Source of the DNA: Mucilaginibacter aquatilis
GTDB taxonomy: Bacteria > Bacteroidota > Bacteroidia > Sphingobacteriales > Sphingobacteriaceae
DNA: 64,000 nt
Assembly: GCF_009755275.1 (NCBI RefSeq)
Contig: NZ_WQLA01000001.1
Coordinates: 372,001-436,000, forward strand
Reading direction: 5' to 3'
Below, one piece after another: positions 1-8,912 of the stretch; position 1 is the first letter of the stretch, and the number at the start of each line of letters is the position of its first letter. The notes under the pieces are model-generated. The model was not told where the DNA came from, did no database searches, and saw only the letters and a program-made list of their open reading frames with translations. Made by a program: the position numbers and the translations under genes.

Positions 1-1043
1 GCGTAGGCTCCTACCCCCATTGCCATAATCATATAGCCTAACTGCGATATGGTAGAATAAGCCAGAATACGTTTTAAATCGTTTTGGGTAAGTGCTATTG
101 TTGCCGCCATAAAAGCCGTAAAGCACCCTACTATTGCTAAAATATCAAGCTCGGTATTATTGAACATAGGGTACACCCTGCCCAGCAAGAATACGCCTGC
201 TGCAACCATGGTTGCAGCGTGTATTAAGGCCGATACGGAGGTTGGCCCTTCCATAGCATCTGGCAGCCAGGTATGTAATGGAAACTGGGCTGATTTTGCT
301 GCAACTGCAAGCAGGATTCCAATAAAGGCAACATATTGCCACACTGCAGGCAATTCACCAGCAGGTGCCGTCCAAAGGCCATTTTGTATTGCAGATTTGA
401 TGACTAAGCCATGCTCACCAAATAGCTGAATTAAATCAAAAGTGTGGTATTGTGTAAACAAGATAATAATGGCCGATAAAAGACCGATATCACCTATGCG
501 GTTAATGATGAATGCCTTTTTATTTGCTTGAACAGCGTTGTCTTTAGTGAACCAAAAACCTATGAGCAGGTAAGATGAAAAGCCTACCAGTTCCCAAAAG
601 GCGTACAGCATGATCACGCTATCAACCACCACCAGCGCAAGCATACTGAAACAAAACAAACTTAAATAAGTGAAGTAGCGCTTTTGCTCGGCAGCCTTGA
701 TGTAGGCTGTTGAATAGATATGCACCGGTAAAGCAATTACCGTAACCAGCAATAACATAAACACCGAAAGGTTATTGAGCAGCATACCAACATAGACCGG
801 CGTTTGCCCTATGGTAAACCATAAATACTGCTGATGCAATTGCTTGAAGTTCCAAACACGGCTAAAAACCACTATTGATAAAGATACCGCTGCTACAATA
901 GCCAGCACCGATATCCACCCAGAAACCTTGCCGCTTTTAGCAGGCAGCAAACGGTTAATAAACGCTGCTACCAATGGCAGTAAAACTGCTGCAAGGGCAA
1001 AGTTTATGGTTTGTACATCAATATTTGAGAGCGCGTGATTCAA
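1..1043 (-). CDS. nuoL: NADH-quinone oxidoreductase subunit L (partial, N-terminal part)
   Basis: Proton-pumping membrane subunit of respiratory complex I. The gene is cut by the left window edge, so only about 347 N-terminal residues are present. The visible part is a series of hydrophobic helices with the antiporter-family stretch around FWELVGFSSYLLIGFW, and SAQFPLHTWLPDAMEGPTSV followed by HAATMVAAG, which are typical of NuoL/ND5. The start is chosen as TTG at 1043-1041. An in-frame stop lies 13 codons upstream and no ATG or GTG occurs between, so TTG is the only conventional start. It lies 2 nt after the stop of the preceding plug-domain gene. Identity is secure; the start is inferred. 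Confidence 0.93.
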   Translation of the reverse strand, partial: MNHALSNIDVQTINFALAAVLLPLVAAFINRLLPAKSGKVSGWISVLAIVAAVSLSIVVFSRVWNFKQLHQQYLWFTIGQTPVYVGMLLNNLSVFMLLLVTVIALPVHIYSTAYIKAAEQKRYFTYLSLFCFSMLALVVVDSVIMLYAFWELVGFSSYLLIGFWFTKDNAVQANKKAFIINRIGDIGLLSAIIILFTQYHTFDLIQLFGEHGLVIKSAIQNGLWTAPAGELPAVWQYVAFIGILLAVAAKSAQFPLHTWLPDAMEGPTSVSALIHAATMVAAGVFLLGRVYPMFNNTELDILAIVGCFTAFMAATIALTQNDLKRILAYSTISQLGYMIMAMGVGAY

Positions 1044-1045
1044 GG

Positions 1046-1540
1046 TTATGGAATGGTTGTGATTTTTACCGAGCCTTTGTTATTGCGTTTCGGTTTTTCA
1101 AAGTCAACTTTGTGGATAGCATCGGCCTTAAGTAATATAACCTCATTAGGCACTATGCGGGTAGTGTCATTTACTACTTTTCCGTTTATTGAAAAAGTAA
1201 GATTCTTGTCTGCAGGATTATCCTTCACGTAACTTCTGTATTTTGAAGAAAACTTCCCTAGCTTATCCTGCGCTGTTTTAATAGTGAACGGTTTAGTGTT
1301 AACCAACACCACACCATTTACCCCGCGTGAACCATAGATTGCCGTAGCAGATGCATCTTTCAACACGTTAATAGATTCAATATCTTTTGGGTTAATGGCT
1401 GATAATGCGTCGTTGGTAGTACCTTCTAACACCTTACCATCAACCACATACAAAGGTTGATTGGATAGCGTAGTTTGAGCCTGTGTTTTTAAGCCAAACG
1501 CCACCGTTAGTACGAACAAGTAAAATATTGCTTTTTTCAT
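1046..1540 (-). CDS. Small secreted protein with a TonB-receptor plug motif, inside the nuo operon
   Basis: A 164-residue protein with a signal peptide (cleavage probably after TQAQ at about residue 22). Residues about 30-85 read like the plug domain of SusC/RagA outer-membrane receptors (VVDGK, then [20 protein letters not shown], then NGVVLVNTK), but no beta-barrel follows. A second, weaker repeat of the same type (INGKVV ... [18 protein letters not shown]) fills residues about 112-162. Its ATG overlaps the nuoK stop by one base (TGATG) and its stop is 2 nt before nuoL, so it is probably translated with complex I genes. Similar plug-like segments occur in Bacteroidota M56/BlaR1-type proteins. 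Function is unknown; a role in complex I is only suggested by position. Confidence 0.85.
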   Translation of the reverse strand: MKKAIFYLFVLTVAFGLKTQAQTTLSNQPLYVVDGKVLEGTTNDALSAINPKDIESINVLKDASATAIYGSRGVNGVVLVNTKPFTIKTAQDKLGKFSSKYRSYVKDNPADKNLTFSINGKVVNDTTRIVPNEVILLKADAIHKVDFEKPKRNNKGSVKITTIP

Positions 1541-1845
1541 CAGTCTTTCAATTCGTTGATTCTGCCCGGATCAATAGTTTTATAACGCCTGTAAACATTA
1601 AGCACAATGGCCAAAGCTACAGCCGTTGCTGCTGCGGCTAGTACAATGGCAAAAAGAGCAAAGGTTTGTCCGCTGCTGTTTAATTTGTCGAACCGGCCAA
1701 AAGCAACCAGATTTAAAATTGCAGCATTTAACATCAACTCAACCCCTATTAATATTTGCACTGCATTTTGCTTGGCCAGTATTACATACAAGCCAATGCA
1801 GAACAATGCTCCACTTAAAACAAGATAATGCGTTAGGGTGATCAT
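1540..1845 (-). CDS. nuoK: NADH-quinone oxidoreductase subunit K
   Basis: Small membrane subunit of complex I, 101 residues and about the usual length for NuoK. Three hydrophobic helices are visible, and the sequence [20 protein letters not shown] contains the conserved membrane glutamate of the family. Its start overlaps the end of nuoJ by 4 nt (ATGA), as expected for a tightly coupled operon. Downstream, the stop codon overlaps the ATG of a plug-domain gene rather than leading directly to nuoL. Confidence 0.96.
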   Translation of the reverse strand: MITLTHYLVLSGALFCIGLYVILAKQNAVQILIGVELMLNAAILNLVAFGRFDKLNSSGQTFALFAIVLAAAATAVALAIVLNVYRRYKTIDPGRINELKD

Positions 1846-2393
1846 GCAGCCTCGCCCTCCTTGCGTGACAAATGTGCCGCTCCAACCAAGGCCATCAACA
1901 ATAATATTGATATAGCCTCAAACGGCAAAAGGTAGTTGGTCATGAGATTTACGCCAATGCCGTTTACTGTTACATCGGTTACGGTAATAACATTTTTTTG
2001 AGCTATTGATTGGCTTATCCAACTGGCATTATCAATATTCGCCTTTAAAAAAACGTTCACTAACACTATAAAAAACAACACTGCCAGCATTAATGCGGGT
2101 AACTTGTTAATGGCTATTAAACGATTAGTTTGCTGCTGTAACCCCGAAAGCAACTCGCGGCCCGAAAGCATAAACGCAAAAAGAATAAGTACCAAAATAC
2201 CGCCTACGTACACCACAACTTGGGTAATAGCCACAAAATCGGCAAGGCAAAGTACGTATAGGCCTGCCAACGCAAACAAGGTAACAAAGAACATGAATAC
2301 CGAACGCACTAAATTTTTACTTGCTGCAACGTATAAAGCCGAGCCTAATGCGATTGCTGCCATAAGGTAAAACATAACCGTTATCAAAGTCAT
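1842..2393 (-). CDS. nuoJ: NADH-quinone oxidoreductase subunit J
   Basis: Complex I membrane subunit of 183 residues with five predicted membrane helices. The family stretch VVYVGGILVLILFAFML is clear at residues about 60-76. It overlaps nuoI by 4 nt upstream and nuoK by 4 nt downstream, so translation is probably coupled. Nothing unusual in length or composition. Confidence 0.95.
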   Translation of the reverse strand: MTLITVMFYLMAAIALGSALYVAASKNLVRSVFMFFVTLFALAGLYVLCLADFVAITQVVVYVGGILVLILFAFMLSGRELLSGLQQQTNRLIAINKLPALMLAVLFFIVLVNVFLKANIDNASWISQSIAQKNVITVTDVTVNGIGVNLMTNYLLPFEAISILLLMALVGAAHLSRKEGEAA

Positions 2394-2983
2394 GCTCCTC
2401 CCTCCTTTGCTTTGAGTGCAGCTTGTTTGGCAGCCAGCTTGGCCGCCTGTTGTTGCTCATACTCCTGCTTTTTCTCCTGCACAAGCTCGGGGCTCATATC
2501 TGAAAAACTGTAAGTTAAATCGCCAAGCTGGTAAACGCTCCTGTCATATTGATTGGTCATGGTAATACACTCCGTTGGACACACTACCGTGCACAGGCCG
2601 CAGTATAAACATTTAGCCATGTCAATATCAAAGGTCTCGGCATAAAGCATTTTCTTTGAACCGTCAGACGTTTGACCGTAGGCTGACGTTGCCTTGATTG
2701 ATTTAATGTCAATACAATCAACCGGGCATATTTTGGCGCACAAATCACACACAATACAGTCGTCAATTTCAACATCCAACTGGTAGCGCCCTACCTCCGG
2801 GATTGGTAATTGTTGCTTAGGATACTGTATGGTATTGGTTTTATTTTCTAACTCGGCAAAATAATTCTTTGCTTTTACAGGCGTCATAGACCTTTTGCCT
2901 TTACCCGCCACAATATGACGCAGGGTAAGCGTTAAGCCTTGCCAGGCAGTTATAAAAGCGTTATATGTATTTTTTAACAACAC
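2390..2983 (-). CDS. nuoI: NADH-quinone oxidoreductase subunit I (2x[4Fe-4S])
   Basis: Peripheral-arm iron-sulphur subunit of complex I, which carries electrons towards quinone. Two ferredoxin-type cysteine motifs are visible: CIVCDLCAKICPVDC and CLYCGLCTVVCPTEC, each CxxCxxCxxxC, sufficient for two [4Fe-4S] clusters. The 197-residue protein ends in a Lys/Ala/Gln-rich tail (about residues 172-197). An 81-bp gap separates it from nuoH upstream, and it overlaps nuoJ by 4 nt. Confidence 0.96.
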   Translation of the reverse strand: MLLKNTYNAFITAWQGLTLTLRHIVAGKGKRSMTPVKAKNYFAELENKTNTIQYPKQQLPIPEVGRYQLDVEIDDCIVCDLCAKICPVDCIDIKSIKATSAYGQTSDGSKKMLYAETFDIDMAKCLYCGLCTVVCPTECITMTNQYDRSVYQLGDLTYSFSDMSPELVQEKKQEYEQQQAAKLAAKQAALKAKEGGA

Positions 2984-3064
2984 GTTTTCTTATCACCTTC
3001 CGAATTTGCGGAACTCAATAAACAATTTACAAATACCTATCTTTTCACATCATGACTTCTGCAC

Positions 3065-4135
3065 TTACATTACCCATAAGCGCCATAAGCCCGATATAAC
3101 CATACATAAAAAGCCAAGCGGTGTAAGTACTTTCCAGCACAGGTTCATCAACTGATCAACCCTCAAGCGCGGGAGCGTCCAACGTATCCACATTTGAACG
3201 CCAACCAGCGCAAGGCTTTTTATCAGTGTCCATAGTATGCCCCAAACAATACCGGTGGTCCAGTCGGCCAGTTTTACTGCACCAATATTTGGCAGCGGAG
3301 TGTTCCATGCACCTAAAAAGAGTACAACGGCAACCATCGATACCATAAACATCATGGAGTACTCGGCTAAAAACACCAACGCAAAACGTACGCCGGTATA
3401 CTCGGTATGAAAACCTGCTACCAGTTCTGATTCTGCCTCGGGTATGTCAAACGGTGCCCTGTTGCTTTCTGCCAGCGATGCGATGAAGTAAATAACAAAC
3501 GCAATTATAAGATGCGGTGCTTTAAATACATTCCAGCTTAACAAGCCACCTGTATGGGTAACATCCCACAAACCTAAAAACTTCACTTTCTCTGAAGATA
3601 GTATTCCCTGCTGTAAAGATATCTGCTGCAAATCGAGCGTTTGACTGATCATTACCACGGCTATAATTGCAAAACCTGCGGGTATTTCATATGATATGAT
3701 TTGTGCCGCTGAACGCATAGCACCTAGAATAGAGTACTTATTATTAGAACCCCAACCTGCCATCAAAATGCCTAGTGTTTCAATAGAGACAATGGCAAAC
3801 ACGTAATATAACCCGATATTTACTTTTGATGGAACTACCTCGGGCGCCCATGGCAATGCAGCAAAGCCAAGGTATACCGATATAAAAATTATCATTGGGG
3901 CCAGCGCAAACAAAACTTTATCAGCCGCAGCAGGAGTTATCAGTTCCTTTTGCAACATTTTAAGAATATCAGCCAGGGTTTGCAACGAACCAAATTTGCC
4001 TGTTTCGGTTGGCCCAAGCCTGTCTTGTATAAAGGCTGATAGCTTACGCTCGGCATATACACCAAATAGTGCAAATGCTGCTGCAAAAGCAAAAAGCCCA
4101 ACGGCTACAACAATATTAAGTACATATGAATTCAA
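3065..4135 (-). CDS. nuoH: NADH-quinone oxidoreductase subunit H
   Basis: Complex I membrane subunit next to the quinone site, 356 residues with about eight helices. The family signature [20 protein letters not shown] followed by TEY is intact, as is [18 protein letters not shown] near the N terminus. It is the first nuo gene seen in this strand order; murI, not nuoG, lies upstream. A TAnnTTTG element 25 nt before the ATG (4160-4167) suggests its own promoter. Confidence 0.96.
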   Translation of the reverse strand: MNSYVLNIVVAVGLFAFAAAFALFGVYAERKLSAFIQDRLGPTETGKFGSLQTLADILKMLQKELITPAAADKVLFALAPMIIFISVYLGFAALPWAPEVVPSKVNIGLYYVFAIVSIETLGILMAGWGSNNKYSILGAMRSAAQIISYEIPAGFAIIAVVMISQTLDLQQISLQQGILSSEKVKFLGLWDVTHTGGLLSWNVFKAPHLIIAFVIYFIASLAESNRAPFDIPEAESELVAGFHTEYTGVRFALVFLAEYSMMFMVSMVAVVLFLGAWNTPLPNIGAVKLADWTTGIVWGILWTLIKSLALVGVQMWIRWTLPRLRVDQLMNLCWKVLTPLGFLCMVISGLWRLWVM

Positions 4136-4159
4136 AGCAAGTTATTTGCAATTAGGCTG

Positions 4160-4167
4160 CAAACTTA
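4160..4167 (-). promoter_or_regulatory. Candidate -7 element for nuoH
   Basis: On the minus strand this reads TAAGTTTG, a full match to the Bacteroidota -7 consensus TAnnTTTG. It would give a leader of about 20 nt before the nuoH ATG at 4135. No TTG is found 19 nt upstream, so support rests on the -7 box and position alone. Confidence 0.4.
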
Positions 4168-4296
4168 GCTATTTATATGCAGATGATGAGGCACTATTTG
4201 GAATTATTCTATTGTACTGGTAGAGTATGAATTTATGATTACAGATGATGGCCATCAACACTGCATCCCGACTGTTTACAACAAGTTTGATATATA

Positions 4297-5136
4297 CTAA
4301 TTGTCGCTTGTTAACGACGTATATTCAGATTTTACCGGTGACGAAAAAAACACGGAGGCATGCTCGTCGAAATCAGTGGTATCGTCACTAGTTGTAAAAA
4401 AACGGCGGGTGCAAGTTTGGGTAACATTCTCTTCGATGTCAGTATGCCTTTTCAAATAATCGGCAAGGCTATCGGCCACTATTTGCCCCTGAGATACCAC
4501 TTTTATTAGTGGTGGTAAATGCCCTTCAATTTTGCTTTGCAATAAAGGATAATGTGTACACGCTAATAGTATGGTGTCAATCTCGGCCGATTTTGCCAAC
4601 ACCTCATCAATGTAAAGTTTTACATAATAGTCGGCCCCCGCCTTATTGTACTCACCACTCTCAATTATTGGCACCCATAATGGGCAGGCCTGCTGATGTA
4701 CTTCAACATCCGGAAAAAATTTTTTAATCTCGAGGAGATATGACTCTGATTGAATAGTACCGGTGGTGCCTAAAACGCCTATTTGTTTGCTTTTACTGTA
4801 ATCACCTATTACTTCGGCAGTGGGCCTAATAACGCCTAATACCTTTTTGTCAACATAGTTAGCAAGCATGTCTTTTTGCTGAATGGTGCGTAATGCTTTT
4901 GCTGATGCCGTGTTACAGGCCAGTATAACCAACGGGCACCCCTGCTTAAACAACCACTGAACACACTCCCAGGTATATTGATGGATGGTGTTAAAAGATC
5001 GGTTACCATAAGGAGCGCGACTGTTGTCGCCCAGGTATAGGTAATCATACTGCGGCAGCTTTTCAATAATAGAACGCAATACGGTTAAACCTCCTATTCC
5101 TGAATCAAATACCCCAATGGGCCTTGTAACTTGCAT
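4297..5136 (-). CDS. murI: Glutamate racemase
   Basis: Converts L-glutamate to D-glutamate for peptidoglycan precursors, in the cytoplasm. The 279-residue protein carries the family motifs GVFDSGIGGLTV near the N terminus, the first catalytic cysteine in LACNTASAKAL and the second in LACTHYPLL. It lies downstream of the ompH pair, behind a terminator hairpin, and appears to have its own promoter: a TATTTTTG box only 4 nt before the ATG, so the mRNA may be leaderless. Confidence 0.96.
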   Translation of the reverse strand: MQVTRPIGVFDSGIGGLTVLRSIIEKLPQYDYLYLGDNSRAPYGNRSFNTIHQYTWECVQWLFKQGCPLVILACNTASAKALRTIQQKDMLANYVDKKVLGVIRPTAEVIGDYSKSKQIGVLGTTGTIQSESYLLEIKKFFPDVEVHQQACPLWVPIIESGEYNKAGADYYVKLYIDEVLAKSAEIDTILLACTHYPLLQSKIEGHLPPLIKVVSQGQIVADSLADYLKRHTDIEENVTQTCTRRFFTTSDDTTDFDEHASVFFSSPVKSEYTSLTSDN

Positions 5137-5140
5137 AGCA

Positions 5141-5148
5141 CAAAAATA
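5141..5148 (-). promoter_or_regulatory. Candidate -7 element for murI, 4 nt before the start codon
   Basis: Minus-strand TATTTTTG matches TAnnTTTG. The gap to the murI ATG is only TGCT, so transcription would begin at or next to the start codon. The box shares its T-rich stretch with the tail of the ompH terminator. No -33 TTG at the usual spacing. Confidence 0.5.
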
Positions 5149-5152
5149 AAAA

Positions 5153-5175
5153 AGGCGAGGGTAATACCCTCGCCT
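5153..5175 (-). terminator. Rho-independent terminator after ompH
   Basis: Arms AGGCGAGGGT and ACCCTCGCCT form a perfect 10-bp stem with a 3-nt loop. On the minus strand it is followed by TTTTTTATTTTTG. It lies between the stop of the downstream ompH gene (5200) and the murI start (5136), so it ends the bamA-ompH-ompH transcript. Confidence 0.8.
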
Positions 5176-5199
5176 CTATACTTTAAGTTTACAGTTGTA

Positions 5200-5712
5200 T
5201 TATTTAATACCTAATTTAACTTTAACTGCCGGCATAAGGTCATCTCCCGCAGGCGATACAATTAAACCAGTAGTGGTTGAATCAAGTACATAAGTGTAAC
5301 CTTTTTCTTTAGCAACAGCGTTAATTGCTGTTTTAACTTTATCGCTCAAAGGTTTGAATAACTCAGAGCTTTTAGCTTGTACTTGTTGCTCAGCATTTCT
5401 GTTATAATCCTGAATGCGTTTTTGCATATCCTGTAATTCAGATTCAGCAGCTGTACGGGCAGCATCAGTCATGCTTTGTCTGCCTTTTTCGTAAGCTTCA
5501 CCTTTTTTCTGAAACTCAGCCTGCATGCTTTGCGACTGATCAATAAAAGTTTTTTGATAGGTCTGCAATTGAGTTTGGATTGGTTTTAAGTCGGGCATTG
5601 CTTCAATTACGCCGTTAAAATCAATATAACCAATCTTAGTCTGTGCTTTAGCAAAACCCGCCGTCGCTAACATAAATACTGCAACTAAAGCAACTTTAAA
5701 TAAATTTTTCAT
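5200..5712 (-). CDS. OmpH/Skp family periplasmic chaperone (second copy)
   Basis: A 170-residue exported protein with a signal peptide (residues 1-23, ending GFAKAQ) and a long, charged, glutamine-rich central region (residues about 45-125) predicted to form the coiled-coil arms of the Skp/OmpH fold. Known members hold unfolded outer-membrane proteins in the periplasm. It is the second of two tandem copies directly downstream of bamA. Paralogy with the adjacent gene is clear from the shared IGYIDFNGVIE / FAYVDSDYILK start of the mature protein. Confidence 0.9.
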   Translation of the reverse strand: MKNLFKVALVAVFMLATAGFAKAQTKIGYIDFNGVIEAMPDLKPIQTQLQTYQKTFIDQSQSMQAEFQKKGEAYEKGRQSMTDAARTAAESELQDMQKRIQDYNRNAEQQVQAKSSELFKPLSDKVKTAINAVAKEKGYTYVLDSTTTGLIVSPAGDDLMPAVKVKLGIK

Positions 5713-5764
5713 TTCTCTTGTATTGTTCTGTGTTTAATCGTGTGCTATTTTAATCAAATTAACT

Positions 5765-6295
5765 TTATCTCGCAAATGCTCCAGGTTTTAAACCTAAACG
5801 GGTAACAACGGCGTCGCTTTTATTATACCGCGGATTAGCGTACAACATCATTACCTCACTGTTTTTGTCAAAAATCATATCCAGGTTCTCACCCTCAGCA
5901 ACTGCTTGTACAGCTTTAGACACCCTTTCTTGAATTGGTTTAACCAGTGAACTGCTACGTTGTGATAATTCTCCGTCAGGACCAAATTTTGAGCGTTGAA
6001 AATCCTTTGCAGCTTTCTCTTTGTCTACAATTTCTGCCTCACGGCGTTTCTTCATTTCAGGTGTCATTAAAACCTGATCGGCCTGATAGGCTTTATACAA
6101 CCTGTCTATTTCCTGAAATCTTGAATCAACCTGCTTTTGAAACTGGTCAGACAGTGCTGCCAATTGCTTTTGCGATGAAGCGTATTCAGGTATATGTTTC
6201 AGTATATAATCGGAATCAACATAGGCAAAACGTTGTGCCCATGATGCAGAAACACTGATTAACGCAATTACTATAGTTAATATTATCTTTTTCAT
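5765..6295 (-). CDS. OmpH/Skp family periplasmic chaperone (first copy)
   Basis: Exported chaperone-like protein of about 176 residues with signal peptide MKKIILTIVIALISVSASWA and a charged coiled-coil middle section (RFQEIDRLYKAYQADQ and following). An upstream in-frame ATG at 6316 would overlap bamA and put MDLINRK before the signal peptide. The ATG at 6295 gives a normal signal sequence and an 8-nt spacing from bamA (stop 6303), so I chose it. Role as for Skp: escort of outer-membrane proteins to BamA, inferred from family and neighbour. Confidence 0.9.
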   Translation of the reverse strand: MKKIILTIVIALISVSASWAQRFAYVDSDYILKHIPEYASSQKQLAALSDQFQKQVDSRFQEIDRLYKAYQADQVLMTPEMKKRREAEIVDKEKAAKDFQRSKFGPDGELSQRSSSLVKPIQERVSKAVQAVAEGENLDMIFDKNSEVMMLYANPRYNKSDAVVTRLGLKPGAFAR

Positions 6296-6302
6296 CTTTC
6301 TG

Positions 6303-8852
6303 TTAATTAAATCCACCGTTTAAGCTTTGCGCGATAGAGAAGTGGAACTGGCCTTTGTTTGCATCACGAATGCCCGGGATTTTATCAAACCCGTAACCGT
6401 AATCAAGCCCAAGTAAGCCAAATATAGGAAGAAATATTCTTGCACCAACCCCTACCGAACGTCGGATATTAAACGGATTATAATCGCGGAAATTGTTCCA
6501 TGTATTACCACCTTCGGCAAATGTTAATAAAAATATTGTGGCCGACTGACTTGCAATAACAGGGTAACGCATTTCAAGGGTAAACTTGTTATAAATTGGG
6601 CTACCAGGGTTAGTATCGGCGCTGTAGTTACTACCAACCGGTACTAATGAAAAGTTTTGATAACCACGTAAACCAACAATCTCGCTACCTTGAAGGAATT
6701 GGTAGGTTGCCATACCATCACCACCTAATTTAAAGCGCTCAAACGGCGATTGACCAACCAGCTTGTTGTAAGAACCCAGGAAGCCGAAACGGGTTTGGGT
6801 CATTAACACCAATTTACCGGTAATTTTAGTGAACCACTGTGCATCAAATTTCCATTTGTGGTACTCTACAAAACGGTAACGCTCCTCGGGTGGGGCAATA
6901 CGGTAGTTTGTATTGTTGAACAATGAATATGGCGGAGTTACCTGCAATGTAAAGCGTATGTTTGAACCACTGGTTGGATAAATAGGCGCATCAATTGAGT
7001 TGCGGCTAAGCTCCTGCGTTAACTTGATGTTGTACGAGGTACCGGTTTGGAACAGGTAGCCCGAAAATCTGTCAAGCGTATAGTGGTCAAAGTTTAACGA
7101 GTAGTTTAACTGGAAGTAGTTATCAGGCCAGTTTAAACGCTTACCCAAGGTTACACCCAAACCGTTAATGCGGAGGAAGTTGTAGCGTGGGTCAGACTTT
7201 GGATAGAATTGACCGGTTGAACTTAACTGCGTGTAAGCTGATAAACTGAAGTAAATAGGTTTTTTACCACCTAACCACGGCTCAGAAAATGTGAACGAAA
7301 AGTTTTGATAGTTACGACCGTTGGCCTGACCACGCAAGCTCAACTTTTGACCGTCGCCTTTTGGAAGCGGTTTGTAAGCTTTACCGTTAAACAGGTTTCG
7401 CAATGAGAAGTTGTTGAACGTTAAACCTAACGTACCTACCAACTGGCCACCACCAAAACCACCCGAAAGCTCAATTTGGTCAGACGGCTTTTCAACTACG
7501 TTGTATAAAATATCAACCGTACCATCTTGCGGGTTGATGTTGGTTGGTTTAGGATCAATTTTAGTTTCATCAAAATTACCTAACTGGGTAATTTGACGCG
7601 TACTGCGCACAATAAGTGCCTTCGAGAACTTTTGACCAGGTTTAGTTGCAAGCTCACGTATTACAACCCTGTCATTGGTAACATCATTACCTTTAACCAT
7701 TACGCGGTTAATAGTATACTGAGCACCTTCGTATATACGAATGTTAAGGTCAATAGTATCATTATAAATACGTGTTTGTACCGGCTCGGAGTTGAATGTT
7801 AAAAATCCGTCGTCAAGGTATAATGAGTTTACATCATTACCATCAGGCGTACCACCGTTAAGGCGTTTGCTTAACTCTTCCTCACTAAATACATCACCTT
7901 TTTTAATACGTAATATTTTGTTCAGTACGGTTTCAGAGTAGCGGGCATTACCTGTCCATGTAACATTACCAAAGTAGTATTTGTGGCCCTCATAAACTTT
8001 AAGCTTTACGTTTACGGTATTGTCATCATGTTTCCAAACCGAATCGCTCAAAATTTCAGCATCACGGTAGCCTTTGGCCTGCATTTTTTCAATCAGGGCC
8101 TGCTTATCTTCTTCGTACTGGTCTTGCTTAAATTTTTTTGAACCAAATATGTTATAAAACTTACGCTCGCGGGTTTTAGGTAAAAACTTTTTCAGCTTGG
8201 CATCACTGAAAGCTTCGTTACCTTCAAAAATAACTTCGTTGATTTTTACCTTTTGCTTTTTATCAATAGCAACGTTCAGTATAACACTGTTTGAATCGGC
8301 CGGGTCGCGCAGTTGTTTAATGTCAACTGTGGTATTCAGATAGCCTTTCTCATTAAAATGCTTTTTAATAATTGCCGTTGTGGTATTAAGCAGGTTTTCG
8401 TTTACAATTTTCCCGGTTTTATCATTCAGCTTCTTTTGCACATCTTCAATTTCACCTTTACGTATACCTGTCATGCGCAAACGTGACAAACGCGGGCGCT
8501 CTGTAACACTCAATTCAAGGTAAACCGTATCAAGGTTAATTTTGGTAATGTATAATTGAACGTCATCAAACAAACCCTGGCTCCACATGTTCTTCAGGAT
8601 GTTAGCAGATGCTTCACCCGGAAGATTAATGCGGTCGCCTTTGTTGATTTTGGCAATTTGAATAAGCACATCTTTGTCGAGGTTTTTGGTACCCGACACG
8701 GTGATATTACCTATAATATAATCTTTAGGGTTGAGGTAGCTCAAGCTATCAGTAGAAACAGCCGACCGGTTTAAACGGTTACCGCCACCAAATTGTGCCA
8801 TGGCTGCCGAACTGATAAGGGAAAAGAGAATTGCAAAAAAGAATTTATTCAT
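6303..8852 (-). CDS. bamA: Outer membrane protein assembly factor BamA
   Basis: Central barrel of the machinery that inserts beta-barrel proteins into the outer membrane. The 849-residue protein has a signal peptide (residues 1-19, ending AAMAQ), a series of POTRA repeats (about 45-430; for example INEVIFEGNEAFSDAKLKKF and YTINRVMVKGNDVTNDRVV) and a C-terminal surface-antigen barrel (about 460-849). The barrel contains the GLRGYQNFSLVP motif corresponding to the VRGF-type loop motif. It is first in a three-gene unit with two ompH genes. Confidence 0.96.
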   Translation of the reverse strand: MNKFFFAILFSLISSAAMAQFGGGNRLNRSAVSTDSLSYLNPKDYIIGNITVSGTKNLDKDVLIQIAKINKGDRINLPGEASANILKNMWSQGLFDDVQLYITKINLDTVYLELSVTERPRLSRLRMTGIRKGEIEDVQKKLNDKTGKIVNENLLNTTTAIIKKHFNEKGYLNTTVDIKQLRDPADSNSVILNVAIDKKQKVKINEVIFEGNEAFSDAKLKKFLPKTRERKFYNIFGSKKFKQDQYEEDKQALIEKMQAKGYRDAEILSDSVWKHDDNTVNVKLKVYEGHKYYFGNVTWTGNARYSETVLNKILRIKKGDVFSEEELSKRLNGGTPDGNDVNSLYLDDGFLTFNSEPVQTRIYNDTIDLNIRIYEGAQYTINRVMVKGNDVTNDRVVIRELATKPGQKFSKALIVRSTRQITQLGNFDETKIDPKPTNINPQDGTVDILYNVVEKPSDQIELSGGFGGGQLVGTLGLTFNNFSLRNLFNGKAYKPLPKGDGQKLSLRGQANGRNYQNFSFTFSEPWLGGKKPIYFSLSAYTQLSSTGQFYPKSDPRYNFLRINGLGVTLGKRLNWPDNYFQLNYSLNFDHYTLDRFSGYLFQTGTSYNIKLTQELSRNSIDAPIYPTSGSNIRFTLQVTPPYSLFNNTNYRIAPPEERYRFVEYHKWKFDAQWFTKITGKLVLMTQTRFGFLGSYNKLVGQSPFERFKLGGDGMATYQFLQGSEIVGLRGYQNFSLVPVGSNYSADTNPGSPIYNKFTLEMRYPVIASQSATIFLLTFAEGGNTWNNFRDYNPFNIRRSVGVGARIFLPIFGLLGLDYGYGFDKIPGIRDANKGQFHFSIAQSLNGGFN

Positions 8853-8912
8853 CCGAATATTTTGTGCCGCTAAAGTAATTTAAACGTTTGTTAAAATTTG
8901 TTAAAAGAAAAA

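Noticed and set aside
157..429. Small open frames on both strands within nuoL
   Set aside because: They lie inside a well-conserved membrane-protein gene and have no family features.
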